Positions 18,374 to 25,296 of a stretch of DNA of 47,979 nucleotides are shown one piece after another (positions within the stretch are counted from its first letter, which is position 1; every line of letters starts with the position of its first letter). The position numbers and the translations under genes were made by a program. The notes under the pieces are model-generated. The model was given only the letters and a program-made list of their open reading frames with translations. It did no database searches and was not told the DNA's origin. This DNA is from Azotobacter vinelandii (GTDB taxonomy: Bacteria > Pseudomonadota > Gammaproteobacteria > Pseudomonadales > Pseudomonadaceae). The stretch lies in the NCBI RefSeq assembly GCF_001571105.1, contig NZ_BCTD01000032.1; one strand, written 5' to 3'.

Positions 18374-18764
18374 CGGAAAGCCCGCGGCGCCCGTCGCGCG
18401 CCTTCCCGGCAGGCTCCTCCTCTGGCGCCTGGCCTTCCTCGCCTGCCTGGTGGCGGTACTGGTACTGGCGCTGGCGAAGGACACCAGCCCACCGCTGGAT
18501 ACCGGCTGGGACAAGAGCAACCATCTGCTGGCCTTCGGCGTACTGGGCCTGCTCGGTCGCCTGGGCTTTCCCGCGCGCCGCTACCTGGTGCCATCCGGCC
18601 TGTTTCTCTACGGGATCGTCATCGAGGCTCTGCAGGCGCTGAGTGGCTATCGCTCGGCCGAATACCACGACCTGTTCGCCGACCTGCTGGGTATCGCCCT
18701 GGGCAGCCTGGCCGCCTCCGCCTGGCTCCGACGCAGACGCCGGAACCGGCAGCCCGCCGTCTGA
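18327..18764 (+). CDS. VanZ-like small membrane protein
   Basis: A 145-residue protein with four hydrophobic segments: LLLWRLAFLACLVAVLVLAL, HLLAFGVLGLLGRLG, YLVPSGLFLYGIVIEALQAL and DLFADLLGIALGSLAASAWL. DKSNHLLAFGVLGLL and EALQALSGYRSAEYHDLFAD are the characteristic VanZ-family pattern (His in helix two, Glu and Asp later). The only ATG overlaps the upstream gene by 47 bases; a GTG at 18354 is an alternative start that shortens the overlap. Family members are linked to glycopeptide tolerance or act as unassigned inner-membrane proteins. Confidence 0.8.
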   Translation: MPLRPTRRCVPTRAPDGKPAAPVARLPGRLLLWRLAFLACLVAVLVLALAKDTSPPLDTGWDKSNHLLAFGVLGLLGRLGFPARRYLVPSGLFLYGIVIEALQALSGYRSAEYHDLFADLLGIALGSLAASAWLRRRRRNRQPAV

Positions 18765-19088
18765 CGGCAGTGGGCCCGAACCATCCGCGCGGCAAGGCCG
18801 CAAGATAGACCCACTCGGCCCTTGCCTTACTTATGGGGCCCACTATTCTCCTATTCATCCCCGCCCGTAACGGCAGGGAGCTCCGGGACGAGCAGTCCAG
18901 CCCCGGACAGGCAATCAACGAGAGCAGTAACCGCTTGGTGCCAGAAACGGCCGTTAGGCGGAAAGCCTCGGCTTTTCATCAGCCCGTTCGATAGCCCCTG
19001 ACCTGGAGGATGCGAGAAGAAGGATCACGCAAGGCGTGACAGGCTATCCCACCTGTCCGGAGAGACAGGGAATTTCTCGCGAAACTGG
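18765..19088. other. Intergenic region with several hairpins
   Basis: 324 bases without a gene. Besides the terminator at 18950-18976 there are two adjacent hairpins just before the SNase-like gene: TCACGC/GCGTGA (19025-19039, 3-base loop) and CCTGTC/GACAGG (19052-19069, 6-base loop). They could form a structured leader of that gene. A solitary motif TTCATCCCCGC at 18854 resembles the repeats near 17.3 kb but is not in register with them. Confidence 0.45.
18950..18976 (+). terminator. Probable Rho-independent terminator after the VanZ-like gene
   Basis: Stem GCCG-AGGC (18950-18953 and 18956-18959, with a two-base bulge) pairs with GCCT-CGGC (18965-18972) around a GGAAA loop, followed by TTTT. 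It lies 186 bases past the VanZ stop, so it could instead end an unannotated small RNA starting in the gap. Confidence 0.55.
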
Positions 19089-19592
19089 ATGAATAAACAT
19101 ACTGTTACTGGTGCGTGCGGCGTCATCGCCTTGTTGTTCACACTCCCCCTTCCCGCGGCCGAACAGACATGCAGGGTCATCCGTGTACAGGATGGCGACA
19201 GCCTGACCTGCCTGAGCCCGGCCAGGCAGCGGATCGAGGTCAACCTGGCCGATCTCGACGCCCCGGAGATCGGCCAGCCCTACGGGCAGTTGGCCCAGTT
19301 GCAACTGTTCCGGATGGTCTACAACAAGGACGTGAAACTGGAGGCCGTCGAGCAGCGACGCTATGGCAGCAAGACCGCCCATGTCTATCTCGGCGAAACC
19401 CACATCAACGAGGAATTGGTCCGCCAGGGATCGGCCTGGGCCAACGTGGGAACCGAAGGCGAGTCGAAACTGGCGAAACTGGAAGCCGAAGCCAAGTCGC
19501 AGCAACGCGGTCTCTGGGGATTGCCGCAGAACGAGATCGATCCACCCTGGCAATGGCGCAGCAATCGGAAGCATCAGCTCAGTAGTCGCTGA
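19089..19592 (+). CDS. Exported SNase-fold (thermonuclease-like) protein with altered active site
   Basis: A 167-residue protein with a signal peptide (core VIALLFTLPLPAAEQ) and a staphylococcal nuclease OB-fold domain: VIRVQDGDSL, LADLDAPEIGQPYG, RRYGSKTAHVYL and NEELVRQGSAWA. In the S. aureus enzyme catalysis needs Asp21, Arg35, Asp40, Glu43 and Arg87. By ungapped alignment here, Asp37, Asp57 and Glu60 remain, but the Arg35 position is Asn52 and the Arg87 position is Ser94. It may therefore be a weak nuclease or a binding protein. Its 3' end overlaps the convergent glutaredoxin-like gene by 14 bases. Confidence 0.85.
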   Translation: MNKHTVTGACGVIALLFTLPLPAAEQTCRVIRVQDGDSLTCLSPARQRIEVNLADLDAPEIGQPYGQLAQLQLFRMVYNKDVKLEAVEQRRYGSKTAHVYLGETHINEELVRQGSAWANVGTEGESKLAKLEAEAKSQQRGLWGLPQNEIDPPWQWRSNRKHQLSSR

Positions 19593-19836
19593 AGCCCGGT
19601 CGGAGGAGAAAGGAGGCCACCTGCTCCGCGCCGAAAGGCCAGTCCAGTTCGTCGCCGCTATCCCGTCGCCGCAGCACGGGAATGCGCAGGCCATAGCGCT
19701 CGGCCTGGCTCTCGTCCTCGGCGATATCGACCAGCTCGACCTGCAGGCCGTGCTCGACGAAAGACATCAACAGCCCTTCGGCCTGCTCGCAGAGATGGCA
19801 GCCGAGGGTTCCGAACAGTTGGCACTCGGGAAGCAT
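19579..19836 (-). CDS. Glutaredoxin-like thioredoxin-fold protein
   Basis: An 85-residue protein of the glutaredoxin-like (DUF836-type) group: LFGTLGCHLCEQAEGLL carries the redox motif CHLC, and IPVLRRRDSGDELDWPF supplies the cis-proline loop and the following strand. Probably a small cytosolic thiol-disulfide protein; partners are unknown. AGGAG lies eight bases before the ATG. It converges with and overlaps the SNase-like gene by 14 bases and is divergent from the DUF883 gene. Confidence 0.85.
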   Translation of the reverse strand: MLPECQLFGTLGCHLCEQAEGLLMSFVEHGLQVELVDIAEDESQAERYGLRIPVLRRRDSGDELDWPFGAEQVASFLLRPGFSDY

Positions 19837-19984
19837 GCGGGTCTCCTAACGACAGGAGGCTTGAAGTTTAGCACGCAACCAAGACAACCTATGGCGAAAC
19901 CACGGGCCGCCCGGATGCGCGGCCCGCCTGGTCGCCATCGGCATTCGGCGGCCATTGCCCACCACGTGATGAGGACCATCCAGC

Positions 19985-20380
19985 ATGACCATCGATAGCA
20001 GCCAGCCCCAGTCGACCGCTTCCGCCAGCTCCACCGCCGCTTGGGAGCCATGTGCATCGGCCTCGGTGCACCGGCGCAACCTGCAGCGCGCCCAGCAGGC
20101 GGTGATCGACGAATTCCATGCCCTGCTCGACGACACCGAGCGCCTGTTGCGTCAGGGCGCCGCGGTGGGCGACGACGAGGCGGATGCGTTGCGGGCGAAG
20201 ATCGAGGGCAACCTCGAACGCGCCCGCGCGACCCTCAAGGACAGCGAGGAACGCCTGCGCGAGCAGGGACAGGCGGCCATCGAGGCCACCGAGGCCTACG
20301 TGCACAGCAATCCCTGGAAGGCACTCGGGATCGCCGCCGGGGTCGGACTGCTGTTCGGCCTGCTGGCCGGCCGCCGCTGA
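19985..20380 (+). CDS. DUF883 (ElaB/YqjD-type) membrane-anchored protein
   Basis: A 131-residue protein: long amphipathic, probably coiled-coil helix (RRNLQRAQQAVIDEFHALLD through ERLREQGQAAIEATE), then the family C-terminus NPWKALGIAAGVGLLFGLLA, a glycine-rich tail-anchor helix ending GRR. E. coli YqjD and ElaB bind ribosomes at the inner membrane in stationary phase; the same role is likely here. GAGGA lies upstream of the ATG. It heads a four-gene cluster with YqjE-like, a small membrane protein and dGTPase, with gaps of 22, -4 and about 98 bases. Confidence 0.9.
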   Translation: MTIDSSQPQSTASASSTAAWEPCASASVHRRNLQRAQQAVIDEFHALLDDTERLLRQGAAVGDDEADALRAKIEGNLERARATLKDSEERLREQGQAAIEATEAYVHSNPWKALGIAAGVGLLFGLLAGRR

Positions 20381-20402
20381 ACGCCGGGAGGAGTCGTTTT
20401 CA

Positions 20403-20789
20403 ATGGATGTCCCGCTACCGCCGCCGTCCGGGGAAGACCGCAAGCCGTCCCTGAAACGGTTCGGCGGCGCCCTGCTCGGCCTGCTGCAAAACCACCTGGA
20501 ACTGCTGGGCATCGAGTTCCAGGAGGAGAAAGCCTATGTCTTTCGCCTGTTCCTCTTCGCCAGCCTGAGCCTGTTGTTCGGCCTGATGCTGCTCATCGGC
20601 CTTTCCGCGGCCGTGGTCGTCGCCTTCTGGGACAGCCACCGGCTGACCGCCATCTTCGCCCTGTGTCTCGCCTACGGTCTGGCCCTGCTGTTCTGCGTCG
20701 CCCGCGCGCTGAAACTGGCGCAGCGCAGCGAGCATCCCTTCCAGGCGACCCTCGAGGAACTGGCGCGCAACCGGGAGCTGCTGCCATGA
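20403..20789 (+). CDS. YqjE-like membrane protein (phage holin family / DUF1469 type)
   Basis: A 128-residue protein with two strong membrane helices (LFLFASLSLLFGLMLLIGLS with AAVVVAFW, and AIFALCLAYGLALLFCVARA) joined by a short loop, and a hydrophilic helical N-terminus with HLELLGIEFQEEK. This is the YqjE/DUF1469 pattern; in enterobacteria yqjD-yqjE-yqjK are adjacent, as here. GGGAGGAG precedes the ATG. The stop overlaps the next start in ATGA. Confidence 0.88.
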   Translation: MDVPLPPPSGEDRKPSLKRFGGALLGLLQNHLELLGIEFQEEKAYVFRLFLFASLSLLFGLMLLIGLSAAVVVAFWDSHRLTAIFALCLAYGLALLFCVARALKLAQRSEHPFQATLEELARNRELLP

Positions 20790-21121
20790 GTCCGCCACGC
20801 CGCAGCGCGCTGGAGATGCGCAAGGAACTGGTGCGCCTGCGCATGGAGATGCAGCGCCAGCAACTCGACTATCACGCCGAGCCGCTGCGCCATCCGCTGC
20901 GCCAGTTCGGCAACCTGTTCGCGCCCGACCGCGCCAGGCCGGGCAGGAGCACGCCGCTGGCGGTCGGCGCGGCGCTCCTGCTGACCCTGTTCGGCAAGCG
21001 CCTGGGCCGCTTGCGCACGATGGCGCTGTTCGCCCTGGAGGTCTATCCCCTGGTCAGTGCCGGCCTCAGGCAGTACCGCGCGACCCGCCCACCGAAACCG
21101 CCGCAGAAGTCCCAGGCTTGA
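20786..21121 (+). CDS. Small YqjK-position membrane-associated protein
   Basis: A 111-residue basic protein starting in an ATGA overlap with the YqjE-like gene. The N-terminal half is a charged helix (LEMRKELVRLRMEMQRQQLD), followed by a weakly hydrophobic segment TPLAVGAALLLTLFGKRLG and a second one, MALFALEVYPLVSAGL. It holds the place of YqjK in the yqjDEK arrangement, but similarity to YqjK is only by position and general character. Function unknown; coupled translation is likely. Confidence 0.8.
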   Translation: MSPPRRSALEMRKELVRLRMEMQRQQLDYHAEPLRHPLRQFGNLFAPDRARPGRSTPLAVGAALLLTLFGKRLGRLRTMALFALEVYPLVSAGLRQYRATRPPKPPQKSQA

Positions 21122-21219
21122 CGGATTCCGCGCACTGCCCAAGGATGCGCTGGCAGTCGTGCGGCGATCCGGGCGCCGCCCTCCCGCAGCGGCTGCCCAC
21201 CGAACGACGAGGAACGGCT

Positions 21220-22551
21220 TTGGACTGGCAAACCCTACTGACCCGAGAACGCCTGGGCAAATCGGTGCACAGCGTCGATGAACTGGGCCGCAGCCCCTTC
21301 CACAAGGACCACGACCGCATCATCTTTTCCGGCGCCTTCCGCCGCCTGGGCCGCAAGACCCAGGTGCATCCGGTGTCCAGCAACGACCATATCCACACCC
21401 GCCTGACCCACTCCCTGGAAGTCAGTTGCGTCGGCCGCTCGCTGGGCATGCGGGTCGGCGAGGTGCTGCGCGACACCCTGCCGGAATGGTGCGGCCCCGC
21501 CGACCTCGGCATGGTCGTCCAGTCGGCCTGCCTGGCTCACGACATCGGCAACCCGCCGTTCGGCCATTCCGGCGAGGATGCCATCCGCCACTGGTTCCAC
21601 CAAGCCGCCGGACGCGGCTGGCTGGACGGCATGAGCGACGCGGAACGCGACGACTTCCTGCATTTCGAGGGCAACGCCCAGGGCTTTCGCGTACTCACCC
21701 AACTGGAATACCACCAGTTCGACGGCGGCACCCGCCTGACCTACGCCACCCTCGGCGCCTACCTCAAATACCCCTGGGCATCGCGCTACGCACAGGCTCC
21801 GGGCTACAAGAAGCACAAGTTCGGCTGCTACCAGAGCGAACTGCCGCTGCTCGAACAGATCGCCGAGAAGCTCGGCCTGCCCAGGCAGGGCGAGCAGCGC
21901 TGGGCGCGTCATCCGCTGGTCTATCTGATGGAGGCGGCGGACGACATCTGCTACGCGCTGATCGACCTGGAAGACGGCCTGGAAATGGAGCTTTTGGACT
22001 ACTCCGAGGTCGAGGCCCTGCTGCTCGGCCTGGTCGGCGACGACCTGCCGGAATCCTACCGCCAGCTCGGTCCGCGCGACTCGCGGCGGCGCAAACTGGC
22101 GATCCTGCGCGGCAAGGCCATCGAACACCTGACCAACGCGGCGGCCCGCGCTTTCGTCGAGCAGCAGAAGGCCCTGCTCGAGGGCAGCCTGGCCGGCGAC
22201 CTGGTCGAACACATGCACGGACCGGCCAAGGATTGCGTGCTGCAGGCCAAGCATGTCGCCCGCGAGAAGATCTTCCACGACAAGCGCAAGACCCTCCACG
22301 AGATCGGCGCCTACACCACCCTGGAGATCCTGCTCGACGCCTTCTGCGGCGCGGCGCTGGAGCAGCACGGCGGCAGGCGGATATCGTTCAAGAACCGGCG
22401 CATCCTCGACCTGCTCGGCAACAACGCACCGGACCCGCAGTGGCCGCTGTACCACGCCTTCCTGCGCACGATCGACTTCATCGCCGGCATGACCGACGGT
22501 TACGCCACCGAGATGGCCCGGCAAATGACCGGCCTCTCCGGTCCCGCGTAG
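21220..22551 (+). CDS. dgt: Deoxyguanosinetriphosphate triphosphohydrolase-like protein (dGTPase)
   Basis: A 443-residue HD-domain enzyme that splits dNTPs, typically dGTP, to nucleoside and tripolyphosphate, shaping the dNTP pool. Seen are FHKDHDRIIFSGAFRRLGRK, HIHTRLTHSLEVSCVGRSLG, the metal HD in CLAHDIGNPPFGHSGEDAI (about residue 107), HFEGNAQGFR and YLMEAADDICYALIDLEDGL. The start is set at TTG 21220 because homologues begin at (M)DWQTLLTRERLGK and GAGGA lies seven bases upstream; the frame also runs back to a TTG at 21118, but that stretch has no family similarity. Confidence 0.92.
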   Translation: MDWQTLLTRERLGKSVHSVDELGRSPFHKDHDRIIFSGAFRRLGRKTQVHPVSSNDHIHTRLTHSLEVSCVGRSLGMRVGEVLRDTLPEWCGPADLGMVVQSACLAHDIGNPPFGHSGEDAIRHWFHQAAGRGWLDGMSDAERDDFLHFEGNAQGFRVLTQLEYHQFDGGTRLTYATLGAYLKYPWASRYAQAPGYKKHKFGCYQSELPLLEQIAEKLGLPRQGEQRWARHPLVYLMEAADDICYALIDLEDGLEMELLDYSEVEALLLGLVGDDLPESYRQLGPRDSRRRKLAILRGKAIEHLTNAAARAFVEQQKALLEGSLAGDLVEHMHGPAKDCVLQAKHVAREKIFHDKRKTLHEIGAYTTLEILLDAFCGAALEQHGGRRISFKNRRILDLLGNNAPDPQWPLYHAFLRTIDFIAGMTDGYATEMARQMTGLSGPA

Positions 22552-22606
22552 GAGCCCACCGGCCCGGACCGCCCGGCCGCATCCGTAGAAGGAAGGAACG
22601 CAGCCG

Positions 22607-23668
22607 ATGCTCCGCTTTCTGCCCTCCCGACGCCGCTGGACGGCCGACCCCGCCTGGGGAGCGGCCATCGTCGCCAGCCTCGGCTGCGCCCTGCCCCTAT
22701 TGCTCGGGCTGTCCAGCGGCCACTCCGGATTTCTCTGGGCCTCGATCGGCGCCTTCCTCGCCGCCCAGGCCGATCCCCTGCACCGCTTCGGCATGCTACG
22801 CATGCTCCTGCTGACCCTGCTCGGCGCCTGCAGCGCGGGCCTGGGCTTCTGGTCCGCACCCGGCCCGCTCGAGAGCCTGCTGGTCTTCGCCGCCGGCGGC
22901 CTGCTGCTCGCCTGGCTGCAGCGCTTCGGCCGCGAGGCCGGCAAGCTGGGCCTCGGCATGCTGGTCTGCCTGTGTCTCGGCCAGGGCCAGCAGCGCCTGG
23001 GCAGCATGCCCAATCCCTATGCCGTGGCCACCCTGTTCACCCTCGGCGGCCTCTGGGCGACCCTGCTCGCCTTCAGCCTGCGTGGCCTGCACGGCCTGCG
23101 CCTGTGGCCCTACATGCCACGCCTGCCCAGCGTGCTGAAGGTGCTGCGCCGGCATGCGCTGCGCCTGCCGCAACCGCAATGGCGGCTCTATGCCCTGGGC
23201 TGCGCCCTGGTCTGCGGCCTCGCCGGGCTGCTCGTCAATCTGTCCGGACAGCCGCGCGGCTACTGGCTGACCCTGGCGGTGGTCGCCAGCCTGCAGATCG
23301 ACCTCAAGGGCCGGCTGCCGCGCGCCCTCAAGATCGTCCTGGTCGTCCTGCTCGCCACCGGCCTGCTGGTGCTGCTCGGCCACGGCCTGCAGAACCCGGC
23401 GCAAATGGTCGCCCTGGTGCTGCCGTTGGTCCTGCTCAACCGCGCTTTCCAGGTCGGCCGCTACAGCCTCTACGTGCTGCAGATGGGCTTCTGCATCCTG
23501 CTGCTGGCCGAGAGCCTGGCGCAGGACTGGCAACTGAGCCGCGAGCGGTTGATCGGCAGCCTGATCGGTGCGCTGCTGGCCCTGCTGGTGGCGCTTTCCC
23601 TGCATATCCGCCGCCGCCTGCGCGGCTGGCGCGCCTCCCGCACCGACACGGATGCACTGCCGCGCTGA
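22607..23668 (+). CDS. FUSC-like inner-membrane protein
   Basis: A 353-residue polytopic protein with about ten hydrophobic helices in two sets, each of the type seen in fusaric-acid-resistance/aromatic-acid-exporter (FUSC) proteins. The first set is SGFLWASIGAFLAAQADPL onward; the second contains RGYWLTLAVVASLQIDLKGR, the characteristic FUSC_2 segment. It lacks the large cytosolic domain of YccS and may act with periplasmic adaptor partners not present here. AAGGAAGGA precedes the ATG. It follows dgt by 55 bases. Confidence 0.8.
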   Translation: MLRFLPSRRRWTADPAWGAAIVASLGCALPLLLGLSSGHSGFLWASIGAFLAAQADPLHRFGMLRMLLLTLLGACSAGLGFWSAPGPLESLLVFAAGGLLLAWLQRFGREAGKLGLGMLVCLCLGQGQQRLGSMPNPYAVATLFTLGGLWATLLAFSLRGLHGLRLWPYMPRLPSVLKVLRRHALRLPQPQWRLYALGCALVCGLAGLLVNLSGQPRGYWLTLAVVASLQIDLKGRLPRALKIVLVVLLATGLLVLLGHGLQNPAQMVALVLPLVLLNRAFQVGRYSLYVLQMGFCILLLAESLAQDWQLSRERLIGSLIGALLALLVALSLHIRRRLRGWRASRTDTDALPR

Positions 23669-23795
23669 GCCGGGCGACGGATGACCCTGCGCATCGGCCG
23701 CCTCGCTTCGGGCATAATGCGAGCCCGTTGCCGGAAGTAGCCGGACCCTTCACCCATTTCGCATCGTTCAGCCCTGAGTCGGAGGGGCACCCTTG

Positions 23796-25256
23796 ATGAT
23801 TGCAACCTTACGCCGGCTGGCTATCGCCAGCCTGCTGCTACCGCTCGCACTGTCGGCGAGCGCGGCCCAGATCAACACCACGCTGCCGAAGAATGTCCAG
23901 CAGGCGCTGAGCGCCCACAAACTCCCGGGCGACGCCCTGTCCCTGGTGGTACTGCCACTCACCGGACCCGGCGTCCCGACCTACTTCAATGCCGACGTGC
24001 CACTGAATCCGGCCTCGACCATGAAGCTGGTGACCACCTACGCCGCCCTCGAACTGCTCGGCCCGACCCACAAGTGGCATACCGAGTTCTACGCCGACGG
24101 CCCGCTGCAGGGCGGCGTGCTGAATGGCAACCTGTACCTGAAGGGCGGTGGCGACCCCAAGCTGAACATGGAAAGGCTGTGGCTGCTGATGCGCGACCTG
24201 CGCGCCAATGGCGTGCGCGAAGTGCGCGGCGACCTGGTGCTCGACCGCAGCCACTTCGTGCAGCCGCATCTGCCCTCCTTCAACGACGACGGCGGCGACA
24301 GCAACAAGCCCTTCCTGGTCGAGCCCGACTCCCTGCTGATCAACCTCAAGGCCCTGCGCTTCATCGCCCGCGCCGAGCCCGGCAAGGTACAGATCAGCGT
24401 CGAGCCGCCGATCGCCGGCATGAGCATCGACAATCAGGTGCAGGCGCTGCCGGCCGGTGCCTGTCCGGACTGGCCGGACGTGCGCTACAACCTGATCCCG
24501 CAGCAGAGCGGCTACAGCATGGTGGTCACCGGCAAGCTACCGGCCGGCTGCAGCGCGCAGAGCTACATCGCCCCGCTCGACCATCAGACCTATGCCGCCG
24601 GCGCCGTGCGCGCCATCTGGCAGGAGCTGGGCGGCAGCATCCGCGGACAGGACCGCGTCGGCAACGTGCCCCGGCAGGCGCAATTGCTGGTTCGCGCCTC
24701 CTCGCCAGACATGGTCGAGATCATTCGCGACATCAACAAGTTCAGCAACAACACCATGGCCCGGCAGTTGTTCCTCAGCATCGGCCGGCAGTACCGCAAC
24801 GGCGCCGATGCCGACGACGCCCAGGCGGCCTACCGCGCGGTGCGCCAGTGGATGACGCGCAAGGGCATCGACCCGCGGCATCTGGTGATGGAGAACGGTT
24901 CCGGCCTGTCGCGGACCGAACGGATCAGCGCCCGGGAAATGGCCGAAATGCTCAAGGCCGCCTGGCACAGCCCCTACGCCGCCGAGTTCATCGCCTCCAT
25001 GCCGCTGGTGGCGATGGACGGCACCATGCGCAAGCGCCTGCGCCGCACGCCCCTGGTCGGCGAGGCGCACATCAAGACCGGCACCTTGAACACCGTGCGC
25101 GCCATCTCCGGCTTCAGCCGCGACCAGAACGGCAACACCTGGGCGGTGGTCGCCATCCTCAACCACGCACGTCCCTGGGGCGCCTCGTCGATTCTCGACC
25201 AGGTGCTGGTCGACCTGTACCGCCAGCCGAAGTCGTCCACCACGGCCCAGCGCTGA
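23796..25256 (+). CDS. dacB: D-alanyl-D-alanine carboxypeptidase/endopeptidase (PBP4)
   Basis: A 486-residue class C low-molecular-mass penicillin-binding protein, exported by a Sec signal peptide ending ALSASAA. Active-site motifs are SxxK (ASTMK, Ser74-Lys77), SxN (KFSNNTMARQL) and KTG (HIKTGTLNTVRAISGF). It trims stem peptides and opens DD-crosslinks in periplasmic peptidoglycan; in P. aeruginosa loss of dacB triggers AmpC induction. ATG 23796 is preferred to an overlapping TTG at 23793, with GGAGGGG eight bases upstream. It converges with rlmKL. Confidence 0.95.
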   Translation: MIATLRRLAIASLLLPLALSASAAQINTTLPKNVQQALSAHKLPGDALSLVVLPLTGPGVPTYFNADVPLNPASTMKLVTTYAALELLGPTHKWHTEFYADGPLQGGVLNGNLYLKGGGDPKLNMERLWLLMRDLRANGVREVRGDLVLDRSHFVQPHLPSFNDDGGDSNKPFLVEPDSLLINLKALRFIARAEPGKVQISVEPPIAGMSIDNQVQALPAGACPDWPDVRYNLIPQQSGYSMVVTGKLPAGCSAQSYIAPLDHQTYAAGAVRAIWQELGGSIRGQDRVGNVPRQAQLLVRASSPDMVEIIRDINKFSNNTMARQLFLSIGRQYRNGADADDAQAAYRAVRQWMTRKGIDPRHLVMENGSGLSRTERISAREMAEMLKAAWHSPYAAEFIASMPLVAMDGTMRKRLRRTPLVGEAHIKTGTLNTVRAISGFSRDQNGNTWAVVAILNHARPWGASSILDQVLVDLYRQPKSSTTAQR

Positions 25257-25264
25257 CCCCCGAC

Positions 25265-25294
25265 GGCCGCTCTCCCGGCGGAGCGGCCCGCTTT
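25265..25294. terminator. Hairpin between convergent dacB and rlmKL
   Basis: Perfect 8-bp stem GGCCGCTC/GAGCGGCC (25265-25272 with 25281-25288) and an 8-base loop, followed on the plus strand by CGCTTTCC. It starts 9 bases after the dacB stop and ends just before the rlmKL stop. Likely bidirectional. Confidence 0.65.
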
Positions 25295-25296
25295 CC

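Noticed and set aside
18851..18880. A further I-E-like repeat (TTCATCCCCGC followed by GGCAGGG)
   Set aside because: The 5' part matches the repeat type but the stem spacing is wrong and it is not a multiple of 61 bases from the units at 17.2-17.6 kb; treated as chance or an unrelated palindrome.
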